A stretch of 64,000 nt of DNA from Paractinoplanes abujensis (GCF_014204895.1 NZ_JACHMF010000001.1:7936001-8000000); one strand, 5' to 3'; numbered from the stretch's first letter, positions 38,739-47,646 are shown. Made by a program: numbers and translations. Notes: generated by a model not told the origin, from the letters alone.

Positions 38739-39912
38739 GCTTGCGGATCGCGGCGGCCACCGGCATCGCGGGCACCTGGCGGCCGTCGCGGTGCCGCAGC
38801 GCGACCAGGCCGTCCGGCGCCTCCCGCTTGCCGATGATTCCCGCGTACGGGATCCGGCTCTCCGCGGCCTCCCGGATGCGCGCGCCGATGGAACCTTCAT
38901 GGGCCACCGAGACCCGCAACCCGGCGGCGATCGCTTCCCGGGCCAGCGCGTCGGCCTCCGGGGACTCGGATTCCGAGACGGGCAGCACGGCCAGCTGCAC
39001 GGGGGAGTACCAGAGCGGGAAGGCGCCGTCGTGCACCTCGATCAGGTGCGCGAACAGCCGCTCCAGCGAGCCCGCGAGGCTGCGATGAATCATGACCGGC
39101 CTCGATCGCCCGCCGGACGAGTCGGCGTACTCCAGGTCGAACGCCTCCGGCTGGTGGTAGTCGATCTGAACGGTGGCCAGGCTCCACTCCCGACCGGCGG
39201 AGTCGGCCACCTGCACGTCGATCTTCGGTCCGTAGAAGGCCGCCTCCCCCCGCACGGCCTGGAACGGGATGCCCTGGACTTCGAGTGCTTCGCGCAGCAG
39301 GGCCTCGGCGGAAGCCCAGCCCGCCTCGTCGCCGCCGTACTGCTTGCCTTCGCCCCGCAGCGACAGCTGGAACGAGGACGGCTCGATGCCCAGCGCCGCA
39401 TGCACCTGGCGCATCAGCCCCAGCACGTCGGCCACCTCCGCCGCGGCCTGCTCGGCGGCGCAGAAGATGTGGGCGTCGTTGAGCTGGATCGCCCGCACCC
39501 GGGACAAGCCGCCCAGCACCCCCGAGCGCTCGGCCCGATACATCGGCCCCAGCTCGGCGATCCGCAACGGCAGATCACGATAGGACCGCCCGCGCGACTT
39601 GTAGATCAGCGCGTGATGCGGGCACTGGCTGGGCCGCAGCACCAGCTCGTCCCCGCCCATGGCCATCGGCGGAAACATGTCCTCGGCGAAATTGCGCCAG
39701 TGCCCCGATTTCTCGAACAGTTGCCGCTTGCCGAGTGCGGGCGAATACACGTGCTGGTAGCCGTGGCGGCGCTCCAGCTCATGCAGATAGGACTCGACCG
39801 CGTGCCGAGCCGCGGCGCCGGCGGGCAGCCAGAACGGCAGCCCCGCCCCGATCAGCGGATCGGAGTCGAACAGGTCGAGCTCCCGCCCGAGCTTGCGATG
39901 GTCGGCGTGCAT
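38716..39912 (-). CDS. Short threonyl-tRNA synthetase-like protein lacking TGS and editing domains
   Basis: A 398-residue class II synthetase core plus anticodon-binding domain. Full ThrRS is about 650-690 residues; the N-terminal TGS and editing domains are absent. ATG 39912 follows AAGGGAGAGAA; the frame is open upstream but that part lies in the attenuator. All three zinc ligands are present: Cys in RPSQCPHHALIY, His in LNDAHIFC and His in MIHRSLAGSLERL. The usual RPMNCP loop is RPSQCP. The anticodon domain holds the usual IIGKREAPDGLVALRHRDG block. A leader peptide with three Thr codons precedes it, so it is probably induced by threonine starvation or ThrRS inhibition and could act as a stress or resistance copy. 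Confidence 0.88.
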   Translation of the reverse strand: MHADHRKLGRELDLFDSDPLIGAGLPFWLPAGAAARHAVESYLHELERRHGYQHVYSPALGKRQLFEKSGHWRNFAEDMFPPMAMGGDELVLRPSQCPHHALIYKSRGRSYRDLPLRIAELGPMYRAERSGVLGGLSRVRAIQLNDAHIFCAAEQAAAEVADVLGLMRQVHAALGIEPSSFQLSLRGEGKQYGGDEAGWASAEALLREALEVQGIPFQAVRGEAAFYGPKIDVQVADSAGREWSLATVQIDYHQPEAFDLEYADSSGGRSRPVMIHRSLAGSLERLFAHLIEVHDGAFPLWYSPVQLAVLPVSESESPEADALAREAIAAGLRVSVAHEGSIGARIREAAESRIPYAGIIGKREAPDGLVALRHRDGRQVPAMPVAAAIRKLSEEAKP

Positions 39913-39957
39913 CAGTTCTCTCCCTTGGATGTGCGGGCGAGAAACTCCGGACACGCG

Positions 39958-39988
39958 AAACGGCCCCGGCAGCTCGCCCGGGGCCGTT
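39958..39988 (-). terminator. Attenuator terminator of the ThrRS-like gene
   Basis: On the minus strand AACGGCCCCGG pairs with CCGGGGCCGTT (11 bp, 8-nt loop), followed by TTT. It lies between the leader peptide and the structural gene. Confidence 0.75.
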
Positions 39989-40005
39989 GTTTTCGCTGTC
40001 GAAGG

Positions 40006-40065
40006 TCAGCGCAAACACACGCCGGGACACCCCGGCGTCGTCGTCAGCACCAACCTGTAGCTCAT
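40006..40065 (-). CDS. Threonine leader peptide
   Basis: A 19-residue ORF, MSYRLVLTTTPGCPGVCLR, with three consecutive ACG Thr codons. An 8-bp hairpin (40019-40038) overlaps its second half and a terminator follows its stop. There is no ribosome site; instead TAGCAT ends 7 nt before the ATG with a TGACGG -35-like hexamer 17 bp further upstream, indicating a leaderless start. This is a textbook layout for attenuation by charged tRNA-Thr. Confidence 0.75.
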   Translation of the reverse strand: MSYRLVLTTTPGCPGVCLR

Positions 40066-40101
40066 ACGCCCGATGCTAGAACCGGTGCAGCGGCACCGTC
40101 A
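40066..40101 (-). promoter_or_regulatory. Promoter of the threonine leader
   Basis: Minus-strand TGACGG, 17-bp spacer and TAGCAT, with 7 nt to the leader ATG. Fits the TTGACN/TANNNT actinobacterial pattern moderately well. Confidence 0.5.
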
Positions 40102-40118
40102 TCCGATTAACGCCAGGC

Positions 40119-41738
40119 CTAGTAGCGGAACTTGTCGCGGGCGCTGCGCCGGTTGAGCCCGGCGGGGACAGGGACGGCGCCATGAGACAGCGTCTCGGCC
40201 GGCTCATGGCGCGGGGGGAAATCCCGCACGGTCACCACAAACCCCTGGACCAGGCGATCCCCGCGCAGGTCGCGATACGTTGCCTCGACCGGCGCCCGGG
40301 TGCCGTCGGCCCGCACCAGCGAGCAGAACAGCACGCCGTCGCCGGAGCCGCCGAGGGCCTGACGCAACCGATGGCGATCGTCCGGGTCCACCAGATCATC
40401 GAGAGTGGCCAGTGGTGGCAGGTCGTCGGCGCCGAGCAGGTCACGTAGCGACGGACTGGCGTACCGGATGCGCTGGTCCTCGTCGATCACGACCATGATG
40501 TCCCCGCTGTTGCGGATCACTGTGCGCAGATAGAGGTCGCTGTCGCGCCGGCCGACCGCCTCGACCAGGGTGATGCGCTCCAGCGCGAGGGCGGCCTGCG
40601 CGGCCAGCACCTCGAGGGTGTCGCGGGTGGCGGCGAGGACGTCGCGGCGGCCCACCAGGACCAGGGCGCCGCCGCCGGGCCGGGCGACGGCGAGCGGCTC
40701 CAGCCAGAGCGGGCAGACCAGCGTGGCGGAGTCGTCGTCCCCGCCCTCGACCCACCAGCTGCGCGACGACGGGCCGGTCGCCACCTCCCGCGCGAGCTGA
40801 CGGTCGTCGCCGGCGAGAACACTCCGGCAGACCGCGCCGGGCGGCATCAGCTGGGCGACAGCGGCCCGGACGGCCCCCTCCACGGCCTCGGCGTCGGTGG
40901 CGGTGACCAGCGCGGCGCTCGCCTGCCGGAGCCCGCGTTCGCGGGTCAGGGCCTGGCCGTTCAGGGTCACCGAATCGGTCAGCCGGGTGATCGTCAGCAG
41001 CAGCGTGACCGCCCCGGCGACGGCGATCACCACGCCGTCGGCGACGCTGCCTTGCACGGCCTCGACCAGCAGCACCACCGGCGGAGTGGCGACGGAGATG
41101 CCCAACAGCGCCGCCCAATGCCCGCGCCACGGGCTCGGGCGCGGCACCGCGGGCTCGGTGAGCCGCACCATCGACGGATGCAGCGCCGCGGCTCCCCAAG
41201 CCAGGTAGAGCACCACGAACCCCAACTCGCTCCACCGGCCCGGCCACAGCGGCTGCGCGATGTCGCTGACCAGCACCCCCACCGCGCCGGCGACCAGCAG
41301 CACGGCCGAAAGGTTGCGGCCCACGGCGACCAGCACCCGGGCCACCACCGCGAGGAGCAGCAGGGCGCCGATGACGTACGCCCCCGAGACGCCGCCGATC
41401 CGGCCCGCGTCGCCCACGACGAACACCCAGACCACCAGCAGCGTCGAGCACCCGAAGGCCAGCAGGTCGATCAGCCGGGCCCGGTCGACGAGAATCGCGC
41501 CGATGCCGGTGAACCGCAGCAGACTCCACGCGATCAGCACGAACATGACGTAGAAGCAGATGTCGGCCGCGCCGGGCCGGCCCACCGCGGTCAACACATC
41601 GCCCGCGGTGCTCGCCACGAGGGCGCCGGCCAGGAGCAGCCAGGGCCCGACGCGGGCGGGCCGGTAACGACGCACACCGAAAACGATGGCCGCCGCGCTA
41701 CCGAAGCCCAGCACCATCCATTCCAGAGCCCTCAACAC
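40119..41738 (-). CDS. Orphan membrane-GAF-PAS sensor protein
   Basis: A 539-residue protein starting at GTG. Residues 1-250 hold about eight to nine hydrophobic helices, followed by a GAF-like domain (about 265-395, ending VLAAQAALALERITLVEAV) and a PAS domain (RTVIRNSGDIMVVIDEDQRIRYASP). This is the sensory front of the GGDEF-EAL proteins common in Actinoplanes, including the membrane-PAS layout of the protein at 977-3592. The C-terminus ends about 60 residues after the PAS domain, with no GGDEF, EAL, kinase or phosphatase domain. Either the output domain was lost or the protein signals through a partner. Confidence 0.8.
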   Translation of the reverse strand: MLRALEWMVLGFGSAAAIVFGVRRYRPARVGPWLLLAGALVASTAGDVLTAVGRPGAADICFYVMFVLIAWSLLRFTGIGAILVDRARLIDLLAFGCSTLLVVWVFVVGDAGRIGGVSGAYVIGALLLLAVVARVLVAVGRNLSAVLLVAGAVGVLVSDIAQPLWPGRWSELGFVVLYLAWGAAALHPSMVRLTEPAVPRPSPWRGHWAALLGISVATPPVVLLVEAVQGSVADGVVIAVAGAVTLLLTITRLTDSVTLNGQALTRERGLRQASAALVTATDAEAVEGAVRAAVAQLMPPGAVCRSVLAGDDRQLAREVATGPSSRSWWVEGGDDDSATLVCPLWLEPLAVARPGGGALVLVGRRDVLAATRDTLEVLAAQAALALERITLVEAVGRRDSDLYLRTVIRNSGDIMVVIDEDQRIRYASPSLRDLLGADDLPPLATLDDLVDPDDRHRLRQALGGSGDGVLFCSLVRADGTRAPVEATYRDLRGDRLVQGFVVTVRDFPPRHEPAETLSHGAVPVPAGLNRRSARDKFRY

Positions 41739-41834
41739 GCCTTACTACTACCAGCGCCGTAGCAGGGTGTCCACGCGCCCTAACGCGGAGCGCTGTCGTC
41801 GACCTCAGCCGCCAGCCCACCTCCACCACACTCC

Positions 41835-42116
41835 TCAGGCGGGGCAAAGGCCCGGACAGTGCCGTTTGTGCCGCGCGATGTTGCCGTCGTCAGTAAGGGC
41901 GACCACGCGATGACAGACCGAGCAACGGCCACGCTTGGGCCGGCGGATCCGTCCATCGGCTTCGAGGCAGTCGGCCGGGAGAACGCGCTCAACGCCCGCC
42001 GGTGCGGGTGAAAGTTCCTCTACGGGCTTTCCGCCTCGCTGGGCGCCTTTACGTGGCGCGTTTCTGTGGAGCCCGCAGCCGGCTCTCTTTCTGGCCGTCG
42101 GTGCATTGGTAGCGCT
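41835..42116 (-). pseudogene. Remnant encoding a CxxC...HxxxHC zinc-binding segment
   Basis: A minus-strand frame of about 90 codons, open between the stop of the upstream hydrolase-chimera ORF and TGA 41835. It reads RGRCSVCHRVVALTDDGNIA followed by RHKRHCPG, a zinc-ribbon-like Cys/His set. No ATG, GTG or TTG is in frame, so it has no visible start. It is in the same frame as the chimeric ORF that ends at 42117. Likely the tail of a lost gene. The stretch 41739-41834 shows nothing else. Confidence 0.4.
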
Positions 42117-43427
42117 TCAGAACCGCAGATCCCACCTGCCCGGGACGAGCCATTGGCGGGACAGCTTGCCGAGCAGCTCGCCGCGCCGCGGGTCGAACTT
42201 GTCCCGCCGTTCGTGCGCCACCAAAAACGTCTCGGCGACCACGTCCTCCGCGAGCTGCGGTCCCACCCGCCGCGTGCAATAGACCTGCAGGTCCCGGCCG
42301 TACCGGGAGAACATGCCGGCCAGATCGTCCGCCCCCACGACCATCCCAGTGCCGGTCGTGGAGCCGTCCGATCCGACAGGTCTTATCCGCGCTGTCATAC
42401 CTGTGCTTGCTCCGGCGGGGCGTTCATGTTCCCGATTCGACGACCAGTTCTGGAACTGCCGGACCAGCCGGGCGACAGCGGCCAGGCTCTCCGGTGATCG
42501 CAGCGACGGCGGCTCGTGCTCCGGCCGCCACCACACGTCGCCCTGAACGAAACTGAGCATCTCGCGGCCTTGATCGTCGATACCGAGGAAGCGCGGCGCA
42601 CCGCTCCAGTCCTGTAGCTCGAAGTGGCGCAGCAGGCGGCGGACGAACTCGGGATCGCGGGGCGGCGACTTCCGCACGGTCTCCCCGATCTGCACGACGT
42701 CGCTGACGAAGCCGCCGGCCAGCGGTCGCTCGGCCAGGAAGTCGAGGATCAGGCGGGCCGTCTCGTCGGGGGCCTCCAGGTGCACGTCGTGGCCGACGCC
42801 GGGCACGACCACCCGGCGGGCCGCCATCCGCTCGACCTCGCCGGGCGGGATCGCGCCGTGTTCGCCGAGGATCTGGAGCACCGGGACGGTCAGGCTCTCC
42901 CATTCGCGCCAGCGCGCCACCGCGGCCACGGGAGCGATCGCAGCCTTCATCACGCCGGGGTCGAAGCGGGGCCACAAACCGTCGGGGCGCCGTTCGAAAT
43001 CGGCGATCCAGGCCTCGGTGATCGGGCGGTCGCCCAGGAACGACCGGGCCGCGGCCTCGTCGGCGAAGGGGACCGGCCACGAGGCGAAGTAGGCGCGCAG
43101 CCGTTCGGGATAGTCGTCGGTGGAGCCGCCCACGCCTCCTTCGATCATGACCAGACCCCGTACGAGGGAAGGGTTGGCCGCGGCCGTGAGCATCGCGGTG
43201 TGGGCGCCCATCGACTGGCCCACGAGGAAGGCCGGCTCGTCGAGCAGGGCCACCACATCGGCCACGTAGGCCGCACGCGACACATCGGCCGGATGGCGCT
43301 CGTGGTGGCCGTGGCCGCGCTGATCGGGCACGAGGACCCGGTGGCCGGCCGCGGTCAGACGCGCGGCCAGCGGGGCCATCTCGTTCGCGCTGCCGGCCAG
43401 GCCGTGCAGAACTACTACCAGCGCCAT
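42117..43427 (-). CDS. Chimeric ORF: alpha/beta hydrolase joined to APH-like and sigma-factor fragments
   Basis: A single 436-codon frame with three unrelated parts. Residues 1-234 are an alpha/beta hydrolase, with nucleophile Ser in VGQSMGAHT and His in VPGVGHDVH; this part looks complete. Residues 235-330 match the N-lobe of aminoglycoside phosphotransferase-like kinases (GGFVSDVVQIGETVRK, PRFLGIDDQGREML). Residues 344-416 match region 2 of an ECF sigma factor (LAGMFSRYGRDLQVYCTRRV, EDVVAETFLVAH) and then break off. No kinase catalytic loop or sigma region 4 follows. Fusion of gene fragments after deletions is the simplest explanation; the hydrolase may still work. The ATG overlaps the stop of arfB. 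Confidence 0.75.
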   Translation of the reverse strand: MALVVVLHGLAGSANEMAPLAARLTAAGHRVLVPDQRGHGHHERHPADVSRAAYVADVVALLDEPAFLVGQSMGAHTAMLTAAANPSLVRGLVMIEGGVGGSTDDYPERLRAYFASWPVPFADEAAARSFLGDRPITEAWIADFERRPDGLWPRFDPGVMKAAIAPVAAVARWREWESLTVPVLQILGEHGAIPPGEVERMAARRVVVPGVGHDVHLEAPDETARLILDFLAERPLAGGFVSDVVQIGETVRKSPPRDPEFVRRLLRHFELQDWSGAPRFLGIDDQGREMLSFVQGDVWWRPEHEPPSLRSPESLAAVARLVRQFQNWSSNREHERPAGASTGMTARIRPVGSDGSTTGTGMVVGADDLAGMFSRYGRDLQVYCTRRVGPQLAEDVVAETFLVAHERRDKFDPRRGELLGKLSRQWLVPGRWDLRF

Positions 43428-43849
43428 CAGTCGGGATACGAGCGCCGGTTGCGTTTGGTCTCGCCGCGGCGTTTCTTCTCGGCGATGCGGCGTTCGACCG
43501 AGCCCTTGGACGGCCGGGTGGCCCGCCGCACGCGGGGTGGCGCCGCGATGGCCGAGGCGACCAACCCGGCCAGCCGGGCCGCGGCCGCTTCCCGGTTGCG
43601 CAGCTGCGAGCGGTGCTCGGACGCGGTGACGGTCAGCACACCCTGCACCAGGCGATGGCCGAGACGCTCGGCGGCGCGTTCCTTGAGCATCGGCGGCAGC
43701 AGGCTTGATCCGCCCAGATCCCAGGACAGTTCGACCCGCGAATCGGTCGTGTTCACCCCCTGGCCGCCGGGGCCGCCGGAGCGCGAGAAGCGCCAGGCGA
43801 GCTCGGCCGCCGGGATCGTCAGCCGATCATTGACCCGGACGTCATCCAC
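43427..43849 (-). CDS. arfB: Peptidyl-tRNA hydrolase ArfB (alternative ribosome rescue)
   Basis: A 140-residue class I release-factor-like protein. The GGQ motif is in SGGPGGQGVNTTDSRVEL, and the C-terminal tail is strongly basic (RRIAEKKRRGETKRNRR), which enters the empty mRNA channel of stalled ribosomes. It frees the nascent chain when no stop codon is present. The start is placed at GTG giving MDDVRVNDRLTIP; an upstream ATG at 43864 would add five residues. It is divergent from an M16 peptidase gene, 42 bp away. Confidence 0.92.
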   Translation of the reverse strand: MDDVRVNDRLTIPAAELAWRFSRSGGPGGQGVNTTDSRVELSWDLGGSSLLPPMLKERAAERLGHRLVQGVLTVTASEHRSQLRNREAAAARLAGLVASAIAAPPRVRRATRPSKGSVERRIAEKKRRGETKRNRRSYPD

Positions 43850-43891
43850 CACGCCGCCCAGCATGGCACGCGCACAAGGCAGTATGAACGG

Positions 43892-45208
43892 GTGACGTCC
43901 CCAACTACGCCGGCCGTCGTGACCGGCTATCCGTGGCCCATCGAAACCACGCGCCTCGACAACGGCCTGCGGGTCGTGGTCAGCGAGGACCGGACCGCCC
44001 CGGTGGTCTGCGTCAATCTCTGGTACGACGTGGGGTCGCGCCACGAACCCGCCGGCCAGACCGGTTTCGCGCATCTGTTCGAGCACCTCATGTTCGAGGG
44101 CTCCCAGCACGTGGCGAAGACCGAGCACATGCGTCTCGTGCAGGGCAACGGCGGCTCGTTGAACGCGACCACCAACCCCGACCGCACCAACTACTTCGAG
44201 ACCATGCCGGCCGAGCACCTGGAGCTCGCGCTGTGGCTGGAGGCCGACCGGATGGGCGGCCTGGTGCCCGCGCTCACCCAGGAGACGCTGGACAACCAGC
44301 GCGAGGTGGTGAAGAACGAGCGCCGCCAGCGGTACGAGAACGTCCCGTACGGGGATGCCTGGCTGCGCCTGCTGGCTCTGCTCTATCCGGAGGGCCACCC
44401 CTACCACCACGCCACGATCGGCTCGATGGAGGACCTCAACGCGGCCTCCCTCGACACGTTCAAGGCCTTCCACCAGCAGTACTACGCGCCCAACAACGCC
44501 GTGCTGACGGTGGCCGGGGACGCGTCGCCGGCTGAGGTGTTCGCGCTGGCCGAGAAGTACTTCGGTGTGCTGGAGCCGGTCTCGTCGATCCCGCCGGCGC
44601 CGCACAGCCACCTGCCCGGTCCGGCCACTTCCCCCGTACGGGAAATGGTGACCGCGGCCGTCCCGGCGCCCCGGATCTACGTCTCGCACCGCACGCACCC
44701 GTTCGGCACGGCCGGCTACGACGCGATCACCGTGCTGGCCGCGGTGCTCGGCAACGGCCGCGGCAGCCGCCTCTACCAGCGCCTGGCCGACGGGGCGAGG
44801 ATCGCGCAGCCCGACTACATCGGGTCGTACGGGGTCGATCTGGCCCACGCCCCGGCGCCGCTGATCATCACCGCCACCGCCAAGGACGGTGTGCCGGTGG
44901 AGACGCTGGAGGAGGGGCTGACCGAGGTGATCGGCAGCCTGGTGACGGAGCCGGTGACCGAGGAGGAGCTGTCGCGGGCCAAGGCGCTGCTGACCACCGC
45001 GTGGTGGCGGCAGGTGTCCACGGTGGGCGGCCGGGCCGACACGCTCTCGCGCTACACGACCCAGTTCGGCGATCCGGGCGCGGCGGGGTATCGGCTCCCG
45101 CAGTGGCTGGCGGTGACCGCGGACGACGTGACCGACGCCGCCAAGTACGCCCTCAAGCCCGAATCCCGGGTCACGTTGACCTACCTGCCCGAGAACGGGG
45201 AGAACTGA
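43892..45208 (+). CDS. M16-family zinc metallopeptidase, catalytic subunit
   Basis: A 438-residue insulinase/processing-peptidase-like protein starting at GTG. The inverted zinc motif HxxEH is HLFEHLMFEG near residues 61-65, and the third ligand Glu is in NQREVVKNERR about 75 residues later. No signal peptide is evident, so it acts in the cytoplasm. The stop overlaps the ATG of the second, non-catalytic subunit, as in heterodimeric two-gene M16 peptidases. Confidence 0.93.
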   Translation: MTSPTTPAVVTGYPWPIETTRLDNGLRVVVSEDRTAPVVCVNLWYDVGSRHEPAGQTGFAHLFEHLMFEGSQHVAKTEHMRLVQGNGGSLNATTNPDRTNYFETMPAEHLELALWLEADRMGGLVPALTQETLDNQREVVKNERRQRYENVPYGDAWLRLLALLYPEGHPYHHATIGSMEDLNAASLDTFKAFHQQYYAPNNAVLTVAGDASPAEVFALAEKYFGVLEPVSSIPPAPHSHLPGPATSPVREMVTAAVPAPRIYVSHRTHPFGTAGYDAITVLAAVLGNGRGSRLYQRLADGARIAQPDYIGSYGVDLAHAPAPLIITATAKDGVPVETLEEGLTEVIGSLVTEPVTEEELSRAKALLTTAWWRQVSTVGGRADTLSRYTTQFGDPGAAGYRLPQWLAVTADDVTDAAKYALKPESRVTLTYLPENGEN

Positions 45209-46551
45209 TGACGCTGATCGCCACCCGGCCCGAGCCCGGCGAGGCCCGGCCGTACACGTTCCCCGACCTGCAGCGCGTCACCGCGGGCGGCGGCGTCGTG
45301 ATCGGCGCCCACCTGCCCGGCCAGGCCCTGGCCAGCGCGATGCTGCTGGCCGACGCGGGCGCCGCCCGGGAGGCCGCGGGCCGCGAGGGCACGGCCACCG
45401 TGCTGGCCAAGTCGCTGGAGGAAGGCACCCAGAAGCGCGACTCGGCGGCGTACGCGATCGCCTTGGAGAGCCTGGGCGCCGAACTGTCGCCGTCGGTCGA
45501 CTGGGACACGTTCCGCGTGGGGGTCTCGGCGCCGGTGCCGCAGCTGCTCGAGGCAGTACGGCTGGCCGCCGAGGCGGTGCGCACGCCGCGGCTCGACCCG
45601 GCCGACGTCATCCGGGTCCGCGACGACGAGGTGACCGCGCTGCGGATGGACTGGGCCCAGCCCGGCCCGCGGGCCGACGCCGCCCTGCGGGCCGACCTGT
45701 TCGGCCCGGACGTGCGGTTCGGCCGCCCGATGCACGGCGACCCCACCTCGATGGCCGCGGTCACCGTGGACGATGTGGTCGCCCACCAGTCCTGGCTGGG
45801 CCGCCCGTCGGTGCTGCTGGTGGCGGGCGACCTGAGCACGCTCGACCTCAAGGCTCTGGGCGAGGCCGCGTTCGGTGGCGTCGAGGGCAACCCCCTGACG
45901 GCCGAGCCCGCGCTGGACGTGCCGGTGCGTTCGGAGCGCAAGGTCCTGCTCGTCGACCGGCCCGGCTCGGTGCAGTCGACGCTGCGCATCGGGCACCGTT
46001 CGCCCGAGCGGGCCACGCCCGACTTCGTGGCCATGACGCTGGCCGCCACGGTGCTCGGCGGCGCCTTCACGTCCCGCCTGAACCACCTGATCCGCGAGGT
46101 CAAGGGCTACACGTACGGCATCCGGGGCGCGTACGCGATGAGCCGGCGCTTCGGCCGTTTCGAGGTGGCGGCCGGGGTGCAGACCGCGGTGACCGTGCCC
46201 GCCATCGTCGACACGATCGGCGAGATCGCCCGCACGCAGGAGCTCGGCGTGACCGAGGACGAGCTGGCCGTCGCCCGGTCCTGGCGGGCCGGGCAGCTGT
46301 CGGTCGAGATGCAGACGCCGGGCTCGATCGTGGGTGCGCTGAGCACGCTGGTCGTGCACGGCCTGCCCGACGACTACTACCCGGCGCTGCGCTCGCAGTA
46401 TCTCCAGACGCCGCTGGCCGAGGTCAGTGCGGCCGCCGGACGGCACCTGCACCCGCACGGCCTGACCCTGGTCGTCGAGGGCGACGCGGCGGTGATCCGT
46501 GACGAGCTGGTGGCGGCGAAGATCGGCGACGTGGTCGACGCGGAGATCTGA
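45208..46551 (+). CDS. M16-family peptidase, non-catalytic subunit
   Basis: A 447-residue M16 protein that lacks HxxEH: the corresponding place reads LAKSLEEGTQ. The C-terminal half keeps the substrate-binding R/Y motif region (FTSRLNHLIREVKGYTYGI). Its ATG overlaps the previous stop (TGATG). It forms the closing half of the chamber with the catalytic subunit encoded just upstream. Confidence 0.92.
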   Translation: MTLIATRPEPGEARPYTFPDLQRVTAGGGVVIGAHLPGQALASAMLLADAGAAREAAGREGTATVLAKSLEEGTQKRDSAAYAIALESLGAELSPSVDWDTFRVGVSAPVPQLLEAVRLAAEAVRTPRLDPADVIRVRDDEVTALRMDWAQPGPRADAALRADLFGPDVRFGRPMHGDPTSMAAVTVDDVVAHQSWLGRPSVLLVAGDLSTLDLKALGEAAFGGVEGNPLTAEPALDVPVRSERKVLLVDRPGSVQSTLRIGHRSPERATPDFVAMTLAATVLGGAFTSRLNHLIREVKGYTYGIRGAYAMSRRFGRFEVAAGVQTAVTVPAIVDTIGEIARTQELGVTEDELAVARSWRAGQLSVEMQTPGSIVGALSTLVVHGLPDDYYPALRSQYLQTPLAEVSAAAGRHLHPHGLTLVVEGDAAVIRDELVAAKIGDVVDAEI

Positions 46552-46603
46552 ATCACGCGGGACTTCAAGGAAGCGGCCAGCTTCTACCGATAGCTTTGCC
46601 GCC

Positions 46604-47614
46604 ATGACGATCACCACGACACCGTCCGAGGTCCGGCCGGGCCGGCGGGTGAGGCGCTCCGCGCTGCTCATCCTGCTGGCCCTGCCGGCCCTGGCCTGGG
46701 CGGTGGTGCGGCTGTTCGGCTGGGAGCACGGGTTCCTCGTGCAGCTGGTCGCGTTCACGCCGTACGCGGCCGCGTGGTCGCTCGTGCCGCTGGCGATCGC
46801 CCTGCTGACCCGCACCTGGCCGGCCGCCGCGGTGGCCGCACTGGCCACGGTGCTGCTGGCGGTGGCCGTGCTGCCCCGGGCCGTGCCCGACCGCGACAAG
46901 GGCCCGGCCACCGGCGTCCCGATCACCGTCATGACCGTCAACATGTTCATCGGCGCGGCCGACCCGGCGGCCGTGGTCCGTCTGGTGCGCGAGCACGACG
47001 TGTCGGTGCTGGCGGTGCAGGAGTTCACACCCGAGTCGGCGGCCGGGCTCAGCGCGGCCGGGCTCGACGAACTGCTGCCGCACCACGCCCTGGCCGACGA
47101 GATCGGCACCACCGGGTCGGGCCTCTACAGCCGGTTCCCGTTGACCGATCAGGGTTCGCGACGCGGCGACGGCGGTGGGCTGCAGGACGGCAACCTGCAG
47201 GCCTACGCCACCATTCAGCCGCCCGGCGCCGGCCCGGTCTTCCTCGAATCGGCGCACCCGCTGGCGCCGTACGCGCTGGCGGCCGAACAGGCGTGGCGCT
47301 CCGACCTCGAGGCGCTGCCCCGGGCCGATCAGGCGGGCCCGCCCAAGCTGATCCTGGGCGACTTCAACTCGACGCTCGACCACGCCCCGCTGCGCGAGAC
47401 GATCTCGCACGGCTACCGCGACGCGGCCGCGGCCACCGGCAAGGGGCTGATCGGCACGTGGGGGCCTTACGACGGGTTGCCGATCCCGCCGGTGACGCTC
47501 GACCACATTCTGGTGGACAAGCGGATCGGCGTACGGGAAACGTCCGTGCACTCCGTTTCGGGCAGCGACCACCGGGCATTGGTCGCGACGGTCACTCTTC
47601 CCGCCACTGCATAG
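46604..47614 (+). CDS. Membrane-anchored EEP-family phosphohydrolase, copy 1
   Basis: A 336-residue protein with a basic N-terminus, three hydrophobic segments (about 18-100) and an endonuclease/exonuclease/phosphatase domain facing outside. Catalytic features are visible: Asn in MTVNMFIG, Glu in AVQEFTP, DFN in LGDFNSTLDH, and the final Asp-His in SDHRAL. It lacks motifs for a specific substrate; related proteins act on phosphodiesters or phosphoinositides. It is followed by a close paralogue after 32 bp, with the same start context GCCGCCATGACGATCACC. Confidence 0.85.
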   Translation: MTITTTPSEVRPGRRVRRSALLILLALPALAWAVVRLFGWEHGFLVQLVAFTPYAAAWSLVPLAIALLTRTWPAAAVAALATVLLAVAVLPRAVPDRDKGPATGVPITVMTVNMFIGAADPAAVVRLVREHDVSVLAVQEFTPESAAGLSAAGLDELLPHHALADEIGTTGSGLYSRFPLTDQGSRRGDGGGLQDGNLQAYATIQPPGAGPVFLESAHPLAPYALAAEQAWRSDLEALPRADQAGPPKLILGDFNSTLDHAPLRETISHGYRDAAAATGKGLIGTWGPYDGLPIPPVTLDHILVDKRIGVRETSVHSVSGSDHRALVATVTLPATA

Positions 47615-47646
47615 TTGGTTGGCGTGGGGTGGTTAGCCTCGCCGCC

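Noticed and set aside
39955..40118. T-box riboswitch before the ThrRS-like gene
   Set aside because: No T-box sequence or stem I specifier was seen, and a Thr-codon leader peptide with a terminator explains the region better.
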